A stretch of DNA of 64,000 bases from Streptomyces agglomeratus (GTDB lineage: Bacteria; Actinomycetota; Actinomycetes; Streptomycetales; Streptomycetaceae), in the NCBI RefSeq assembly GCF_001746415.1, contig NZ_MEHJ01000001.1, positions 6,268,501-6,332,500 of the forward strand. Direction: 5' to 3'. The notes beneath the pieces are model-generated. The model saw nothing but the letters and a program-made list of their open reading frames with translations. It was not told the origin of the DNA and searched no databases. Below are positions 7,710 to 16,331 of this stretch, piece after piece. The stretch's first letter is position 1, and each line of letters starts with the position of its first letter. Made by a program: the position numbers and the translations under genes.

Positions 7710-8861
7710 ATGAATCTGGAGCTCAGCGAGGAGCAGACCGCGGTGCGGCAGCTCGCCAAGGACTTCACCGACCGCGAGATCAGGCCGCACGTCGTCGAGT
7801 GGGACCGCGCCGAGAGCGTCGACCGCGCGATCGTGAAGAAGCTCGGCGGGCTCGGCTTCCTCGGCCTGACGATCCCCGAGGAGTACGGCGGCTCCGGCGG
7901 CGACCACCTCGCGTACTGCCTCGTCACCGAGGAACTCGGCCGCGGCGACTCGTCGGTGCGCGGCATCGTGTCCGTATCGCTCGGTCTGGCCGCCAAAACC
8001 ATCGCGCACTGGGGGACCGAGGAGCAGAAACGGCAGTGGCTGCCCGGCCTCACCTCCGGTGAACTGGTCGGCTGCTTCGGGCTCACCGAGCCCGGTACCG
8101 GCTCCGACGCCGGGAACCTCACCACCCGCGCCGTGCGCGACGGCGACACCTACGTCGTCAACGGCTCCAAGATGTTCATCACCAACGGCACCTGGGCCGA
8201 CGTCGTGCTGCTCTTCGCCCGCTCCACCGACGCCCCCGGCCACAAGGGCGTCTCCGCGTTCCTCGTCCCCACCGACACCCCCGGTCTCACCCGCCGCGAG
8301 ATCCACGGCAAGCTCGGGCTGCGCGGACAGGCGACCGCCGAGCTGTTCCTGGAGGACGTACGCGTCCCCGCCTCCGCGATGATGGCGCCCGAGGGCAAGG
8401 GCTTCTCGGTCGCCATGTCGGCCCTCGCGAAGGGCCGCATGTCGGTCGCCGCCGGTTGTGTCGGCATAGCCCAGGCCGCCCTCGACGCGGCCGTCAAGTA
8501 CGCCACCGAGCGTGAGCAGTTCGGCAGGACCATCGCGCACCACCAGCTCGTACAGGAGCTGATCACCGACATTTCGGTGGACGTCGACGCGGCCCGGCTG
8601 CTGACCTGGCGCGTCGCCGATCTGATCGACCGCGGCCGGCCCTTCGTCACCGAGGCGTCGACGGCGAAGCTCTTCGCGTCGGAGGCCGCCGTACGGGCCG
8701 CGAACAACGCCCTCCAGGTCTTCGGCGGATACGGCTACATCGACGAGTACCCGGCGGGCAAACTGCTGCGCGACGCCCGCGTGATGACGCTGTACGAAGG
8801 CACCAGCCAGATCCAGAAGCTCGTCATCGGCCGCGCCCTGACCGGAGTCTCGGCCTTCTGA
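7710..8861 (+). CDS. Acyl-CoA dehydrogenase
   Basis: FAD-dependent alpha,beta-dehydrogenation of an acyl-CoA thioester. The 383-residue protein has standard family length and all three domains. It has GCFGLTEPGTGSDAG (flavin/substrate signature), NGSKMFITNG, the C-terminal QVFGGYGYIDEYPAGKLLRDAR, and the catalytic base in TLYEGTSQIQK (Glu363). It is most like short- or branched-chain enzymes used in amino-acid or fatty-acid breakdown. It is divergent from a TetR gene with a palindrome between them, which suggests derepression by an acyl-CoA or related ligand. Confidence 0.93.
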   Translation: MNLELSEEQTAVRQLAKDFTDREIRPHVVEWDRAESVDRAIVKKLGGLGFLGLTIPEEYGGSGGDHLAYCLVTEELGRGDSSVRGIVSVSLGLAAKTIAHWGTEEQKRQWLPGLTSGELVGCFGLTEPGTGSDAGNLTTRAVRDGDTYVVNGSKMFITNGTWADVVLLFARSTDAPGHKGVSAFLVPTDTPGLTRREIHGKLGLRGQATAELFLEDVRVPASAMMAPEGKGFSVAMSALAKGRMSVAAGCVGIAQAALDAAVKYATEREQFGRTIAHHQLVQELITDISVDVDAARLLTWRVADLIDRGRPFVTEASTAKLFASEAAVRAANNALQVFGGYGYIDEYPAGKLLRDARVMTLYEGTSQIQKLVIGRALTGVSAF

Positions 8862-8959
8862 ACCAGGCGCGGGGGGCCGTCGGGCCGTCCGGCGCCTGAG
8901 TACCTGAGGTGAGTACGTGAGCGGATGTGACCCGCGCCGCTCCTGGCCATGCTGTCGTC

Positions 8960-9247
8960 ATGAGCGACACACCGGTAAAGCAGCAGAACACGACGGCCTA
9001 CTACGGGCAGGCGGTCGCCGCCTTCGTGGTGGCCCTGGGAGCGGTGACCCTCGGCATCCTGTACATGGACGCCGACCCGTGGGTGCGCGCCTTTCTCGGC
9101 ATCGGCGTCCTGTACCTGGTGACCTCTGCCTTCACCCTCGCCAAGGTGATCAGGGACCGGCAGGAGGCCGGGCAGATCGTGAGCCGTGTCGACCAGGCCC
9201 GCCTGGAGAAGCTCCTCGCCGAGCACGACCCCTTCCAGAAGCTGTGA
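8960..9247 (+). CDS. YiaA/B-type two-helix membrane protein
   Basis: Small protein of 95 residues with two transmembrane helices (about 14-35 and 42-64) and a short charged C-terminal tail (DRQEAGQIVSRVDQARLEKLL). This layout and the AYYGQAVAAF start match the YiaA/B two-helix family, common in actinomycetes and of unknown function. ATG 8960 is preferred over upstream GTG/ACG frames because it gives the usual N-terminus. Confidence 0.75.
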   Translation: MSDTPVKQQNTTAYYGQAVAAFVVALGAVTLGILYMDADPWVRAFLGIGVLYLVTSAFTLAKVIRDRQEAGQIVSRVDQARLEKLLAEHDPFQKL

Positions 9248-9260
9248 GTACCGGCAGGTT

Positions 9261-9275
9261 CTAAGCGCTTGCTCA
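9261..9275. promoter_or_regulatory. Operator-like motif CTAAGCGCTTGCTCA, copy 1
   Basis: A 15-nt sequence with an AAGCGCTT core lies 46 nt before the TetR start at 9322. An identical 15-mer is at 10515-10529, in front of the MaoC gene. Two copies within 1.3 kb, both in promoter regions, make this the likely binding site of the intervening TetR. Confidence 0.65.
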
Positions 9276-9321
9276 CCTTCGGGGTATGGTGTTCGTTCCT
9301 GTCGGACGGAAGGGGCGAGCC

Positions 9322-9960
9322 ATGAGTGCGGCGGAGGAATCGGCCGAGCCACGCGACGACACGGCCACGCCGTGGGGTGAGGTCACCCCCGAGGCGGCCA
9401 GGAAGCTCCTGGTCGCCGCCGTCGAGGCGTTCGCGGAGCGCGGCTACCACGCGACCACGACCCGCGACATCGCGGGCCGCGCGGGGATGAGCCCGGCGGC
9501 GCTCTACATCCACTACAAGACGAAGGAAGAGCTGCTCCACCGGATCAGCCGCATCGGGCACGACAAGGCCCTGGAGATCCTCCAGGCCGCGTCGCAGGCC
9601 CCCGGCACGGCCGCCGAGCGGCTCGACGGCGCCGTACGCTCCTTCGTCCGCTGGCACGCGGAACGGCACACCACCGCGCGCGTCGTCCAGTACGAACTCG
9701 ACGCGCTCAGCGACGAGCACCGGAGCGAGATCGTCGAGCTGCGCCGGCGCACCGACGCGGCCGTGCGCCGCATCTTGAACGACGGTGTGGAGGCGGGGGA
9801 GTTCGACGTCCCCGACGTCCCCGGCACCACGCTCGCGGTGCTGTCGCTGTGCATCGACGTGGCGCGGTGGTTCAACGCCCAGGGACGCAGGACGCCCGAC
9901 GAGGTCGGCGAGCTGTACGCCGACCTCGTCCTCAGGATGGTCGCCGCGAAGAACCGGTAA
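9322..9960 (+). CDS. TetR-family regulator, probable regulator of the MaoC gene
   Basis: Regulator of 212 residues with a clear helix-turn-helix (LLVAAVEAFAERGYHATTTRD, then GMSPAALYIHYKTKEELL) and an acyl-ligand-type C-terminal domain. ATG 9322 has AAGGGG about 8 nt upstream. Its promoter and that of the MaoC gene carry the same 15-nt motif, which implies autoregulation and control of maoC. It converges on the MaoC gene with a 36-nt gap containing a short GC palindrome (ACGGCCCGCGGGCCGT, 9960-9975). Confidence 0.88.
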   Translation: MSAAEESAEPRDDTATPWGEVTPEAARKLLVAAVEAFAERGYHATTTRDIAGRAGMSPAALYIHYKTKEELLHRISRIGHDKALEILQAASQAPGTAAERLDGAVRSFVRWHAERHTTARVVQYELDALSDEHRSEIVELRRRTDAAVRRILNDGVEAGEFDVPDVPGTTLAVLSLCIDVARWFNAQGRRTPDEVGELYADLVLRMVAAKNR

Positions 9961-9996
9961 CGGCCCGCGGGCCGTAGCGGCGCGGGGGCGAGCGTC

Positions 9997-10458
9997 TCAG
10001 AAGTAGTAGCGGGACACCGACTCCGCGACACACGCCGGCTTGTCGCCGCCCTCGCGCTCCACCGTGACGACGGCCGTCACCTGTACGCCGCCGCCCGCCT
10101 CCGTCACGTCCTTGAGCACGGCGGTCGCCCGCAGGCGCGAGCCGACCGGCACGGTGGCCGGGAAGCGCACCTTGTTGGAGCCGTAGTTGATGCCCATCTT
10201 CATGCCCTCGACCCGCATGATCTGCGGGACGAGCGCCGGCAGCAGGGACAGGGTCAGATAGCCGTGCGCGATCGTCGTCCCGAACGGGCCCGCCGCGGCC
10301 TTCTCCGGATCCACGTGGATCCACTGGTGGTCACCGGTCGCCTCGGCGAACAGGTCGATCCGCTTCTGGTCGACCTCCAGCCACTCGCTGTACCCCATCT
10401 GCTCGCCGACCCCGGCGCGCAGTTCCTCGGCGGACGTGAAGATCCTCGGCTCTGCCAT
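9997..10458 (-). CDS. MaoC-like (R)-specific enoyl-CoA hydratase
   Basis: Single-hotdog dehydratase of 153 residues. The active-site signature is visible as AEATGDHQWIHVDPEKA (about 38-54), with the catalytic Asp and His of R-hydratases, followed by HGYLTLSLLP. These enzymes hydrate trans-2-enoyl-CoA to (R)-3-hydroxyacyl-CoA. Together with the acyl-CoA dehydrogenase at 7710 this suggests beta-oxidation of an unusual acyl chain. It is divergent from soxR, and the 15-nt motif at 10515 lies 57 nt upstream of its ATG. Confidence 0.88.
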   Translation of the reverse strand: MAEPRIFTSAEELRAGVGEQMGYSEWLEVDQKRIDLFAEATGDHQWIHVDPEKAAAGPFGTTIAHGYLTLSLLPALVPQIMRVEGMKMGINYGSNKVRFPATVPVGSRLRATAVLKDVTEAGGGVQVTAVVTVEREGGDKPACVAESVSRYYF

Positions 10459-10514
10459 GTCCCGGCCCCTGCCTCTCGTACGGCTGCACCATCAAGCTCC
10501 GACCACTTGGGTGT

Positions 10515-10529
10515 CTAAGCGCTTGCTCA
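10515..10529. promoter_or_regulatory. Operator-like motif CTAAGCGCTTGCTCA, copy 2
   Basis: Exact copy of 9261-9275, in the maoC/soxR intergenic region. Read on the other strand it is TGAGCAAGCGCTTAG, similar to the AnCAAGnnCTTGnT operators of KstR2-type TetR proteins but not a perfect match. Confidence 0.6.
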
Positions 10530-10581
10530 GCATGATTGGGCTCCCGGGTTCTGTCAACGGAGGCCCAGTAGGGTTCGGGGA

Positions 10582-11073
10582 GTGCCGCAGATACCAGAGA
10601 AGATCCACGAGCTCACGGTCGGCCAGCTGTCCGCGCGCAGCGGCGCCGCCGTGTCCGCCCTTCACTTCTACGAGTCCAAGGGCCTGATCTCCAGCCGCAG
10701 GACCGCGGGCAACCAGCGACGCTACGGCCGTGACGCCCTGCGTCGCGTCGCCTTCGTGCGCGCGGCCCAGCGCGTCGGCATCCCGCTCGCCACGATCAGG
10801 AACGCCCTGGCCGAACTTCCCGAGGAGCGCACGCCCAACCACGAGGACTGGGCGCGGCTTTCCGAGGCGTGGCGCTCCGAGCTGGACGAGCGCATCACGC
10901 AGCTCAGCCGGCTCCGCGACCACCTCACCGACTGCATCGGCTGCGGCTGTCTGTCGCTGGAGACGTGCGTACTGTCCAACCCCGACGACGTCATCGGGGA
11001 GCGCATGGCGGGCTCCCGGCTGCTCCCGGAGCGCCGGAACGGGCAGGGGGCCAGGGAGAAGCGGCGCGTCTGA
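10582..11073 (+). CDS. soxR: Redox-sensing MerR regulator SoxR
   Basis: Close to E. coli SoxR along its length. It has a MerR winged helix (SGAAVSALHFYESKGLISS), GNQRRY, a dimerisation helix, and the [2Fe-2S] cluster motif C-x2-C-x-C-x5-C as CIGCGCLSLETC (Cys118, 121, 123, 129). In Streptomyces SoxR senses endogenous redox-active antibiotics such as actinorhodin rather than superoxide. GTG 10582 has no Shine-Dalgarno at the right distance (CGGAGG is 18 nt away), so the start could be misplaced or the mRNA unusual. It is divergent from maoC. Confidence 0.95.
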   Translation: MPQIPEKIHELTVGQLSARSGAAVSALHFYESKGLISSRRTAGNQRRYGRDALRRVAFVRAAQRVGIPLATIRNALAELPEERTPNHEDWARLSEAWRSELDERITQLSRLRDHLTDCIGCGCLSLETCVLSNPDDVIGERMAGSRLLPERRNGQGAREKRRV

Positions 11074-11126
11074 GCCGCCCCCGGAGCCTCCGGACCACCC
11101 GGGGGGTCGCGGCACGGGCAACGCGC

Positions 11127-11156
11127 GGGCGCGGCGGCCGTACGGGCGCCGCGCCC
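11127..11156. terminator. Terminator between soxR and the zinc-ribbon gene
   Basis: A 10-bp perfect stem (GGGCGCGGCG with CGCCGCGCCC) and a 10-nt loop lie between convergent genes, so it can serve both. Confidence 0.6.
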
Positions 11157-11164
11157 CCGCGCGC

Positions 11165-11776
11165 TCACGCCACGGACGCCAGTTCCCTGCGCCGTATTCT
11201 CTTGGACTCCGCCAGCGCCTCGGGGGTCAGAACGGGCTGTGGCACCAGTATTCCGCAGCCCGTGCAGACCGGCCCGAACCACGGGTCGTGCGCCAGCCCC
11301 TGCCTCCAGACGATCCTGCTCTCCGCGCACACCGGGCAGGTCTCCCCGGGGTCGGACTCCAGGGCGGAGATCAGCCGGCGCAGTACGTCGCCGAGCGGTG
11401 CCACCGGATGGACGGCGGGATCGTCGCACCAGGCCACTCCGCACCCTCCCCAGGTGCGGCGGTGCCAGTCGTCGAAGGAGCCGGGGCGCCGCAGCCCGTC
11501 GTGCTTCTCGCGCTTGCGGCGGTGGGCGAACTCCACTTCGTAGGCGAGCCAGACGGCCCGCGCCTCCTCCAACTCGTCGAGCGCGGCCACCAGCCGCGCA
11601 GGATCGGGCGCCCTGTCCTCCGGTTCGATCCTGTGCCTCGAACACAGATGATCCCAGGTCGCCCGGTGCCCATAAGGGGCAAATCGCTCCAAGCATTTGC
11701 GCAGCGAATACCGCCGCAGTGCCAGGTCGCACCGCGGGTCGCGCACCTGTCTCGCAAGACTTCGGAAACCGGCCAT
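11165..11776 (-). CDS. Hypothetical protein with C-terminal zinc ribbon
   Basis: Not a family I recognise. The 203-residue protein is basic and Trp-rich, with several Arg/His-rich helices. The C-terminal pair CPVCAES (about 147-153) and CTGCG (about 176-180) forms a CxxC-x26-CxxC zinc ribbon. A middle segment (SFDDWHRRTWGGCGVAWC) adds further Cys/Trp. ATG 11776 is chosen because GGAGG lies 11 nt upstream; the frame is open further up to 11848. The 190-nt divergent region before the acylase is unusually AT-rich and could hold both promoters. Confidence 0.65.
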   Translation of the reverse strand: MAGFRSLARQVRDPRCDLALRRYSLRKCLERFAPYGHRATWDHLCSRHRIEPEDRAPDPARLVAALDELEEARAVWLAYEVEFAHRRKREKHDGLRRPGSFDDWHRRTWGGCGVAWCDDPAVHPVAPLGDVLRRLISALESDPGETCPVCAESRIVWRQGLAHDPWFGPVCTGCGILVPQPVLTPEALAESKRIRRRELASVA

Positions 11777-11966
11777 TGCACTTGCCACCTCCGTCGCTGG
11801 TACTTCGGCGTCACAGAGTGGACGTACGGGTGCCCCATTCGGCTCCATCGAAAATCGAATGGACCTTATCAGTGGGGATTTCGAAAAGGTGACGCATGCT
11901 CACTTTCCGGCCGCACCGTACCGCCAGTAACCTCCGTCGCACCGTCCTCCCCCAAGGAGCCCACGC

Positions 11967-14804
11967 ATGCGACGACGACGTACCGGTCCCGCACGGCACA
12001 GAACAGCCCTGTCGGCAGCGGTGATTGCCCTCGCCGCCGGCCTGCTGTCCCCCCTGCCCACGGCCACCGCCGACACCGCCCCCGACCAGGTCGCGAGCCC
12101 CGTCACCGACCACTGCCGGGGCCAGTGCGACGACATCCTGCCGCCCGGTCAGAACGGCAACGCCACCCTCGCCGAAATCCTCGCCCACCGCGTCCTCGGC
12201 ACCCGTCCCGCGCACAGCTCCGACCAGATGGCGAAGTACGACGCCCTCGTCGCGGGCCACCAGGGCCTGACCGACGAAAAACTGACCGACTTCTTCAACG
12301 ACGGCTCCTTCGGCGTCCCCGAGGGCCAGGCGGCCTCCGTGATCCGGCCCCGCGACGACGTCACCATCACCCGCGACAAGGCGACCGGCGTCCCGCACAT
12401 CAAGGGCACCACCCGCTACGGGACCGAATTCGGCGCCGGTTACGCGGCGGGCCAGGACCGGCTCTGGCTCATGGACCTCTTCCGGCACATCGGCCGCGGC
12501 GAACTGACCTCCTTCGCGGGCGGCGCCCTCGCCAACCAGGGCCTGGAGCAGCAGTTCTGGCCGCAGGCCCCGTACACCGAGGAGGACTTCCAGGCCCAGG
12601 TCGAGCGGATACGGACGACCAAGGGCGAACGAGGCGAGCTGGCGATGGCCGACGCGCAGGCGTACGTCGACGGCATCAACTCCTACCGCGAGAAGGCCAA
12701 GAAGGGCCGGTACTTCCCCGGCGAGTACGTCCTCACCGGCAAGGTCGACGCGATCACCAACATCGGCGAGATCAAACCCTTCAAGGTCACCGACCTGATC
12801 GCGCTCGCCTCCGTCGTCGGCGGACTCTTCGGCGGGGGAGGCGGCGGCGAGGTCCAGGCCGCGCTGTCGCTGCTCGCCGCGCAGCAGAAGTACGGCGTCG
12901 CCGAGGGCACCGAGGTCTGGGAGTCCTTCCGCCAGCGCAACGACCCGGAAGCCGTCCTCACCGTCAACGACGGCACCCGCTTCCCGTACGCGGGCAAACC
13001 GGAGAACCCGCGCGGGACGGCCCTGCCCGACCGCGGCTCCGTGACCCCCGAGCAGCTCGTGTACGACCGCGAGGGCGCGGCGAAGGCCGGGCAGGCCGGC
13101 CGGAAGGACCCGGTCGACGCCCCGAAGCGGCTCAAGCCCCTCCAGGGCATGTACGACGACGGGGTGCTGCCCGGCGCCGACTTCACGAAGAAGCGGGGCA
13201 TGTCGAACGCCCTGCTGGTCTCAGGCGAGCACACCGCGAGCGGAAACCCGGTCGCCGTCTTCGGCCCCCAGACCGGCTACTTCGCCCCCCAACTGCTCAT
13301 GCTCCAGGAGCTCCAGGGACCCGGCATCAGCGCCCGGGGCGCGTCCTTCGCGGGCGTCGGCATGTACGTACAGCTCGGCCGGGGCCAGGACTACGCCTGG
13401 TCGGCCACCTCCGCCGGGCAGGACATCACGGACACGTACGCCGTGGAGCTGTGCGAGCCCGGCGGCGCCGCGCCCTCCAAGTCGTCCTCCCACTACCTCT
13501 TCCGGGGCGCCTGCACCCCCATGGAGAAGCTGGAGAAGCGCAACGCCTGGAAGCCGACCCTGGCCGACTCCACCGCGGCCGGCTCGTACCGGATGCAGGT
13601 CTGGCGCACGAAGTACGGCACGGTGACGCACCGCGCCACCGTCGGCGGCAAGCCCGTCGCGTACACCTCGCTGCGCTCGACCTACCGCCACGAGGCCGAC
13701 TCGATCATCGGCTTCCAGATGTTCAACGACCCGTCGTACGTGCGGGACGCCGCGTCCTTCCAGAAGGCGGCCGAGAGCATCGACTACGCCTTCAACTGGT
13801 TCTACGCGGACTCGCGCACCGCCGCCTACTACAACAGCGGCATGAACCCGGTGCGCGCCGAAGGGGTCGACGCCTCGCTGCCGGTGAAGGCGGAGAAGGC
13901 GTACGAATGGCGGGACTTCGACCCGCTGTTCAACACGGCCGCCTACACCCGGCCCGCCGAGCACCCGCAGTCCACCGGCCAGGACTACTACATCTCCTGG
14001 AACAACAAGCAGGCCGAGGACTACACCGCGGCGGGCTTCGGCAACGGCTCGGTCCACCGGGGCGACCTCCTCGACGACCGCGTCGGGAAGCTCGTCGCGG
14101 ACGGCGGCGTCACCCGCGCCTCCCTGACCCGGGCCATGGCCGAGGCGGCCGTCACGGACCTGCGCGGCGAGGACGTCCTGCCCGAACTCCTCAAGGTGCT
14201 GCGCTCGAAGCCCGTCACCGACCCCGACCTCGCCGGGGCGGTCCAGCAACTGGAGTCCTGGCGCGCGGCCGGGACCCAGCGCCGGGAGACGGCGCAGGGA
14301 TCGCGGACCTACACGCATCCCGACGCGGTGCGGATCATGGACGCCTGGTGGCCGCTGCTCGTCGAGGCCGAGTTCAGGCCCGGACTCGGCGACGAGCTGT
14401 ACCGCGAACTCACCAGGAGTCTCAGCACCGACGAGGCGCCGTCGGCCGGCCACGGCCCGACCGGGGCGCACGCCGGCTCCGCCTTCCAGTACGGCTGGTG
14501 GAGTTACGTCGACAAGGACCTCCGCAAGGTCCTGGGGCAGCGGGTCGAGGGCCCGCTGGCGAGGACGTACTGCGGCGGCGGCGAACTCTCCGCCTGCCGC
14601 GACACGCTCCTCGCCACCCTGAAGCAGGCCGTCGCGCGGCCCGCCACCGAGGTCTATCCGGGTGACGAGAGCTGCAAGGCCGGGGAGCAGTGGTGCGCCG
14701 ATTCGATCGTGCACCGCGCGGTGGGCGGACTCACCCACCCGGCGATGCACTGGCAGAACCGCCCGACCTTCCAGATGGTGGCCGAGTACCCGTCGCACCG
14801 CTGA
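11967..14804 (+). CDS. Secreted penicillin acylase family protein (Ntn hydrolase)
   Basis: Precursor of 945 residues: a signal peptide (RRRRT, then a hydrophobic stretch ending ATA-D near 36), an alpha chain, a spacer and a beta chain. Autocleavage is expected before Ser413 in GMSNALLVSG, making that Ser the N-terminal nucleophile. Family features include AGQDRLWLMD in the alpha chain and FGPQTGYF in the beta chain. Substrates may be penicillins, acyl-homoserine lactones or other N-acyl amides; the sequence does not decide. AAGGAG 8 nt before ATG 11967 supports the start. It is longer than classical penicillin G acylase, which is typical of the actinobacterial group. Confidence 0.88.
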   Translation: MRRRRTGPARHRTALSAAVIALAAGLLSPLPTATADTAPDQVASPVTDHCRGQCDDILPPGQNGNATLAEILAHRVLGTRPAHSSDQMAKYDALVAGHQGLTDEKLTDFFNDGSFGVPEGQAASVIRPRDDVTITRDKATGVPHIKGTTRYGTEFGAGYAAGQDRLWLMDLFRHIGRGELTSFAGGALANQGLEQQFWPQAPYTEEDFQAQVERIRTTKGERGELAMADAQAYVDGINSYREKAKKGRYFPGEYVLTGKVDAITNIGEIKPFKVTDLIALASVVGGLFGGGGGGEVQAALSLLAAQQKYGVAEGTEVWESFRQRNDPEAVLTVNDGTRFPYAGKPENPRGTALPDRGSVTPEQLVYDREGAAKAGQAGRKDPVDAPKRLKPLQGMYDDGVLPGADFTKKRGMSNALLVSGEHTASGNPVAVFGPQTGYFAPQLLMLQELQGPGISARGASFAGVGMYVQLGRGQDYAWSATSAGQDITDTYAVELCEPGGAAPSKSSSHYLFRGACTPMEKLEKRNAWKPTLADSTAAGSYRMQVWRTKYGTVTHRATVGGKPVAYTSLRSTYRHEADSIIGFQMFNDPSYVRDAASFQKAAESIDYAFNWFYADSRTAAYYNSGMNPVRAEGVDASLPVKAEKAYEWRDFDPLFNTAAYTRPAEHPQSTGQDYYISWNNKQAEDYTAAGFGNGSVHRGDLLDDRVGKLVADGGVTRASLTRAMAEAAVTDLRGEDVLPELLKVLRSKPVTDPDLAGAVQQLESWRAAGTQRRETAQGSRTYTHPDAVRIMDAWWPLLVEAEFRPGLGDELYRELTRSLSTDEAPSAGHGPTGAHAGSAFQYGWWSYVDKDLRKVLGQRVEGPLARTYCGGGELSACRDTLLATLKQAVARPATEVYPGDESCKAGEQWCADSIVHRAVGGLTHPAMHWQNRPTFQMVAEYPSHR

Positions 14805-14842
14805 GGAGGAGGCGGACCGCACACCGTACGCACACCGGAGGA

Positions 14843-14878
14843 GCCGGCGAGGGCCCACCGCCACGGGCCGTCGCCGGC
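14843..14878. terminator. Terminator between the acylase and namZ
   Basis: GCCGGCGA pairs with TCGCCGGC, and an inner GGCCC/GGGCC stem continues after one mismatch. It lies between convergent genes. Confidence 0.7.
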
Positions 14879-14901
14879 TGCCCTTCCGCCGCCGGTGAGC
14901 G

Positions 14902-16152
14902 TCAGCGGTACAGCAGGTACTCCCGCCGTACGGAACTGAACGCCGCCAGGTCGGACCGCCAGGCGCCGACCACCTCGTCCGTTCCCGCCCCCGCGTCGAT
15001 CATCGTGCGGACGCGCGTGTTGCCCGTCAGCTTGTCGATCCAGTGGTCGGCCCGCCAGGCGAAGCCGCTCCAGCTCCTCTTCGCCGTGATCAGCAGGGCG
15101 ATTCCGGTGCGCACCGGGTCGTACGCGTCCCGGTCGTGCACATGCAGCTGTACGCCGCCGACCGTCTTCCCCTGGAACTTCGAGAACACCGGTGCGAAGT
15201 ACGCCTCCCGGAAGTGGACCCCCGGCAGCCCGGCCGCGTTCGCCGCCTCCGCCCACGCCCGGTCGACGCCCTCCGCGCCCAGCAGCTCGAACGGCCGCGT
15301 CGTGCCGCGCCCCTCCGACAGGTTCGTGCCCTCGAAGAGACACGTGCCGGAGTACACCAGCGCCGTGTCGGGCGTCGGCATGTTGGGGCTCGGCGGCACC
15401 CAGGGCAGGCCCGTCCGGTCGAAGAAGTCGCCGCGCCGCCAGCCCGACATCCTCACCGTCTCCAGCGCCACCGGCCGCGTCAGGAACTCGCCGTTGAAGA
15501 GCCGGGCCAGCTCGCAGACCGTCATCCCGTGCGCCTGTGCGATCGGCTCGCGCCCCACGAACGTCGCGAACGCCTTGTCGAGGACCGGGCCGAGTGCCGC
15601 CCGCCCCGTCACCGGGTTCGGCCGGTCGAGCACCACGAACCGCTTGCCGGCGAGCACGGCGGCCACCATGCAGTCGTACAGCGTCCAGATGTACGTGTAG
15701 AAGCGCGCGCCCGCGTCCTGGATGTCGAACACGATCGTGTCCACGCCCGACGCCGTGAAGATGTCGGCGAGCGGCTGCCCGCTCTTCACGTACGTGTCGT
15801 ACACCGGCAGCCCGGTCGCCGGATCGTCGTAGCGCCCCTGCGAGCCGCCCGCCTGCGCGGTCCCGCGGAAGCCGTGCTCGGGTCCGAAGACGGCGACGAG
15901 ATTCACCCGCTCGTCCGCGTGCATGACGTCGACGATGTGGCGTACGTCGGAGGTGACGCCCGTCGGATTGGTGACGACGCCGACCTTCTGGCCCGCGAGG
16001 AGCGCGTACCCGTCGGCGGCCAGCCGGTCGAAGCCGGTACGCACCCGGAACCGCCCGGGGCGCCCGGCCGCCGCCGAGGGCGTGGCGCCGAGTGCCCCGG
16101 CGGCCCCCGCCGCCCCCGTTGCGGCCAGCAATCCGCGTCTGGACAGGCTCAT
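14902..16152 (-). CDS. namZ: Exo-beta-N-acetylmuramidase NamZ (DUF1343, GH171)
   Basis: Protein of 416 residues. The N-terminus MSLSRRGLLAATGAAGAAGA is a Tat signal (RR at 5-6), so the enzyme is exported folded. The body is the DUF1343/NamZ family: GVVTNPTGV, VFGPEHGFRG with the catalytic-region Glu, DIQDAGARFYTYIWTL, and DRPNPVTG. NamZ releases terminal N-acetylmuramic acid from peptidoglycan fragments during wall recycling. ATG 16152 is preferred over an ATG at 16185, having GGAGG 7 nt upstream and starting directly at the Tat signal. No MurNAc recycling partners lie next to it. Confidence 0.9.
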   Translation of the reverse strand: MSLSRRGLLAATGAAGAAGALGATPSAAAGRPGRFRVRTGFDRLAADGYALLAGQKVGVVTNPTGVTSDVRHIVDVMHADERVNLVAVFGPEHGFRGTAQAGGSQGRYDDPATGLPVYDTYVKSGQPLADIFTASGVDTIVFDIQDAGARFYTYIWTLYDCMVAAVLAGKRFVVLDRPNPVTGRAALGPVLDKAFATFVGREPIAQAHGMTVCELARLFNGEFLTRPVALETVRMSGWRRGDFFDRTGLPWVPPSPNMPTPDTALVYSGTCLFEGTNLSEGRGTTRPFELLGAEGVDRAWAEAANAAGLPGVHFREAYFAPVFSKFQGKTVGGVQLHVHDRDAYDPVRTGIALLITAKRSWSGFAWRADHWIDKLTGNTRVRTMIDAGAGTDEVVGAWRSDLAAFSSVRREYLLYR

Positions 16153-16267
16153 CCCCGTACCTCCGTGCTCGGCGCCGTCTGTCATGGCCACGCACGCTAG
16201 CGCGCGAGACCGCCGCGGGGAACGAGCCGGGCCGGGCGGGTCGGCGGCGACCGGCCCCTTCCGCTGC

Positions 16268-16287
16268 GGCATACCGACCGGTTAGTC
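16268..16287 (+). promoter_or_regulatory. Putative TetR operator upstream of the SDR operon
   Basis: Begins GGCATACCGACCGGTT, 64 nt before the SDR ATG. The first 14 bases match, with one difference, the minus-strand reading of 21887-21866 in front of the kinase gene. CCGACCGGT-type sites are typical of TetR regulators of acyl-CoA genes. Confidence 0.6.
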
Positions 16288-16331
16288 TGCCGAAGTTGCC
16301 GTCGGGATCGGCAGGAGAGGCGGGCCTCAAG

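Noticed and set aside
9261..10529. Calling the TetR at 9322 KstR2
   Set aside because: The motif only partly matches AnCAAGnnCTTGnT, and no steroid ring-degradation genes are present.
10730..14665. 1311-codon open frame over soxR and the acylase
   Set aside because: Composition is Arg/Pro/His-rich and the acylase frame has signal peptide, catalytic Ser and ribosome site. Not coding.
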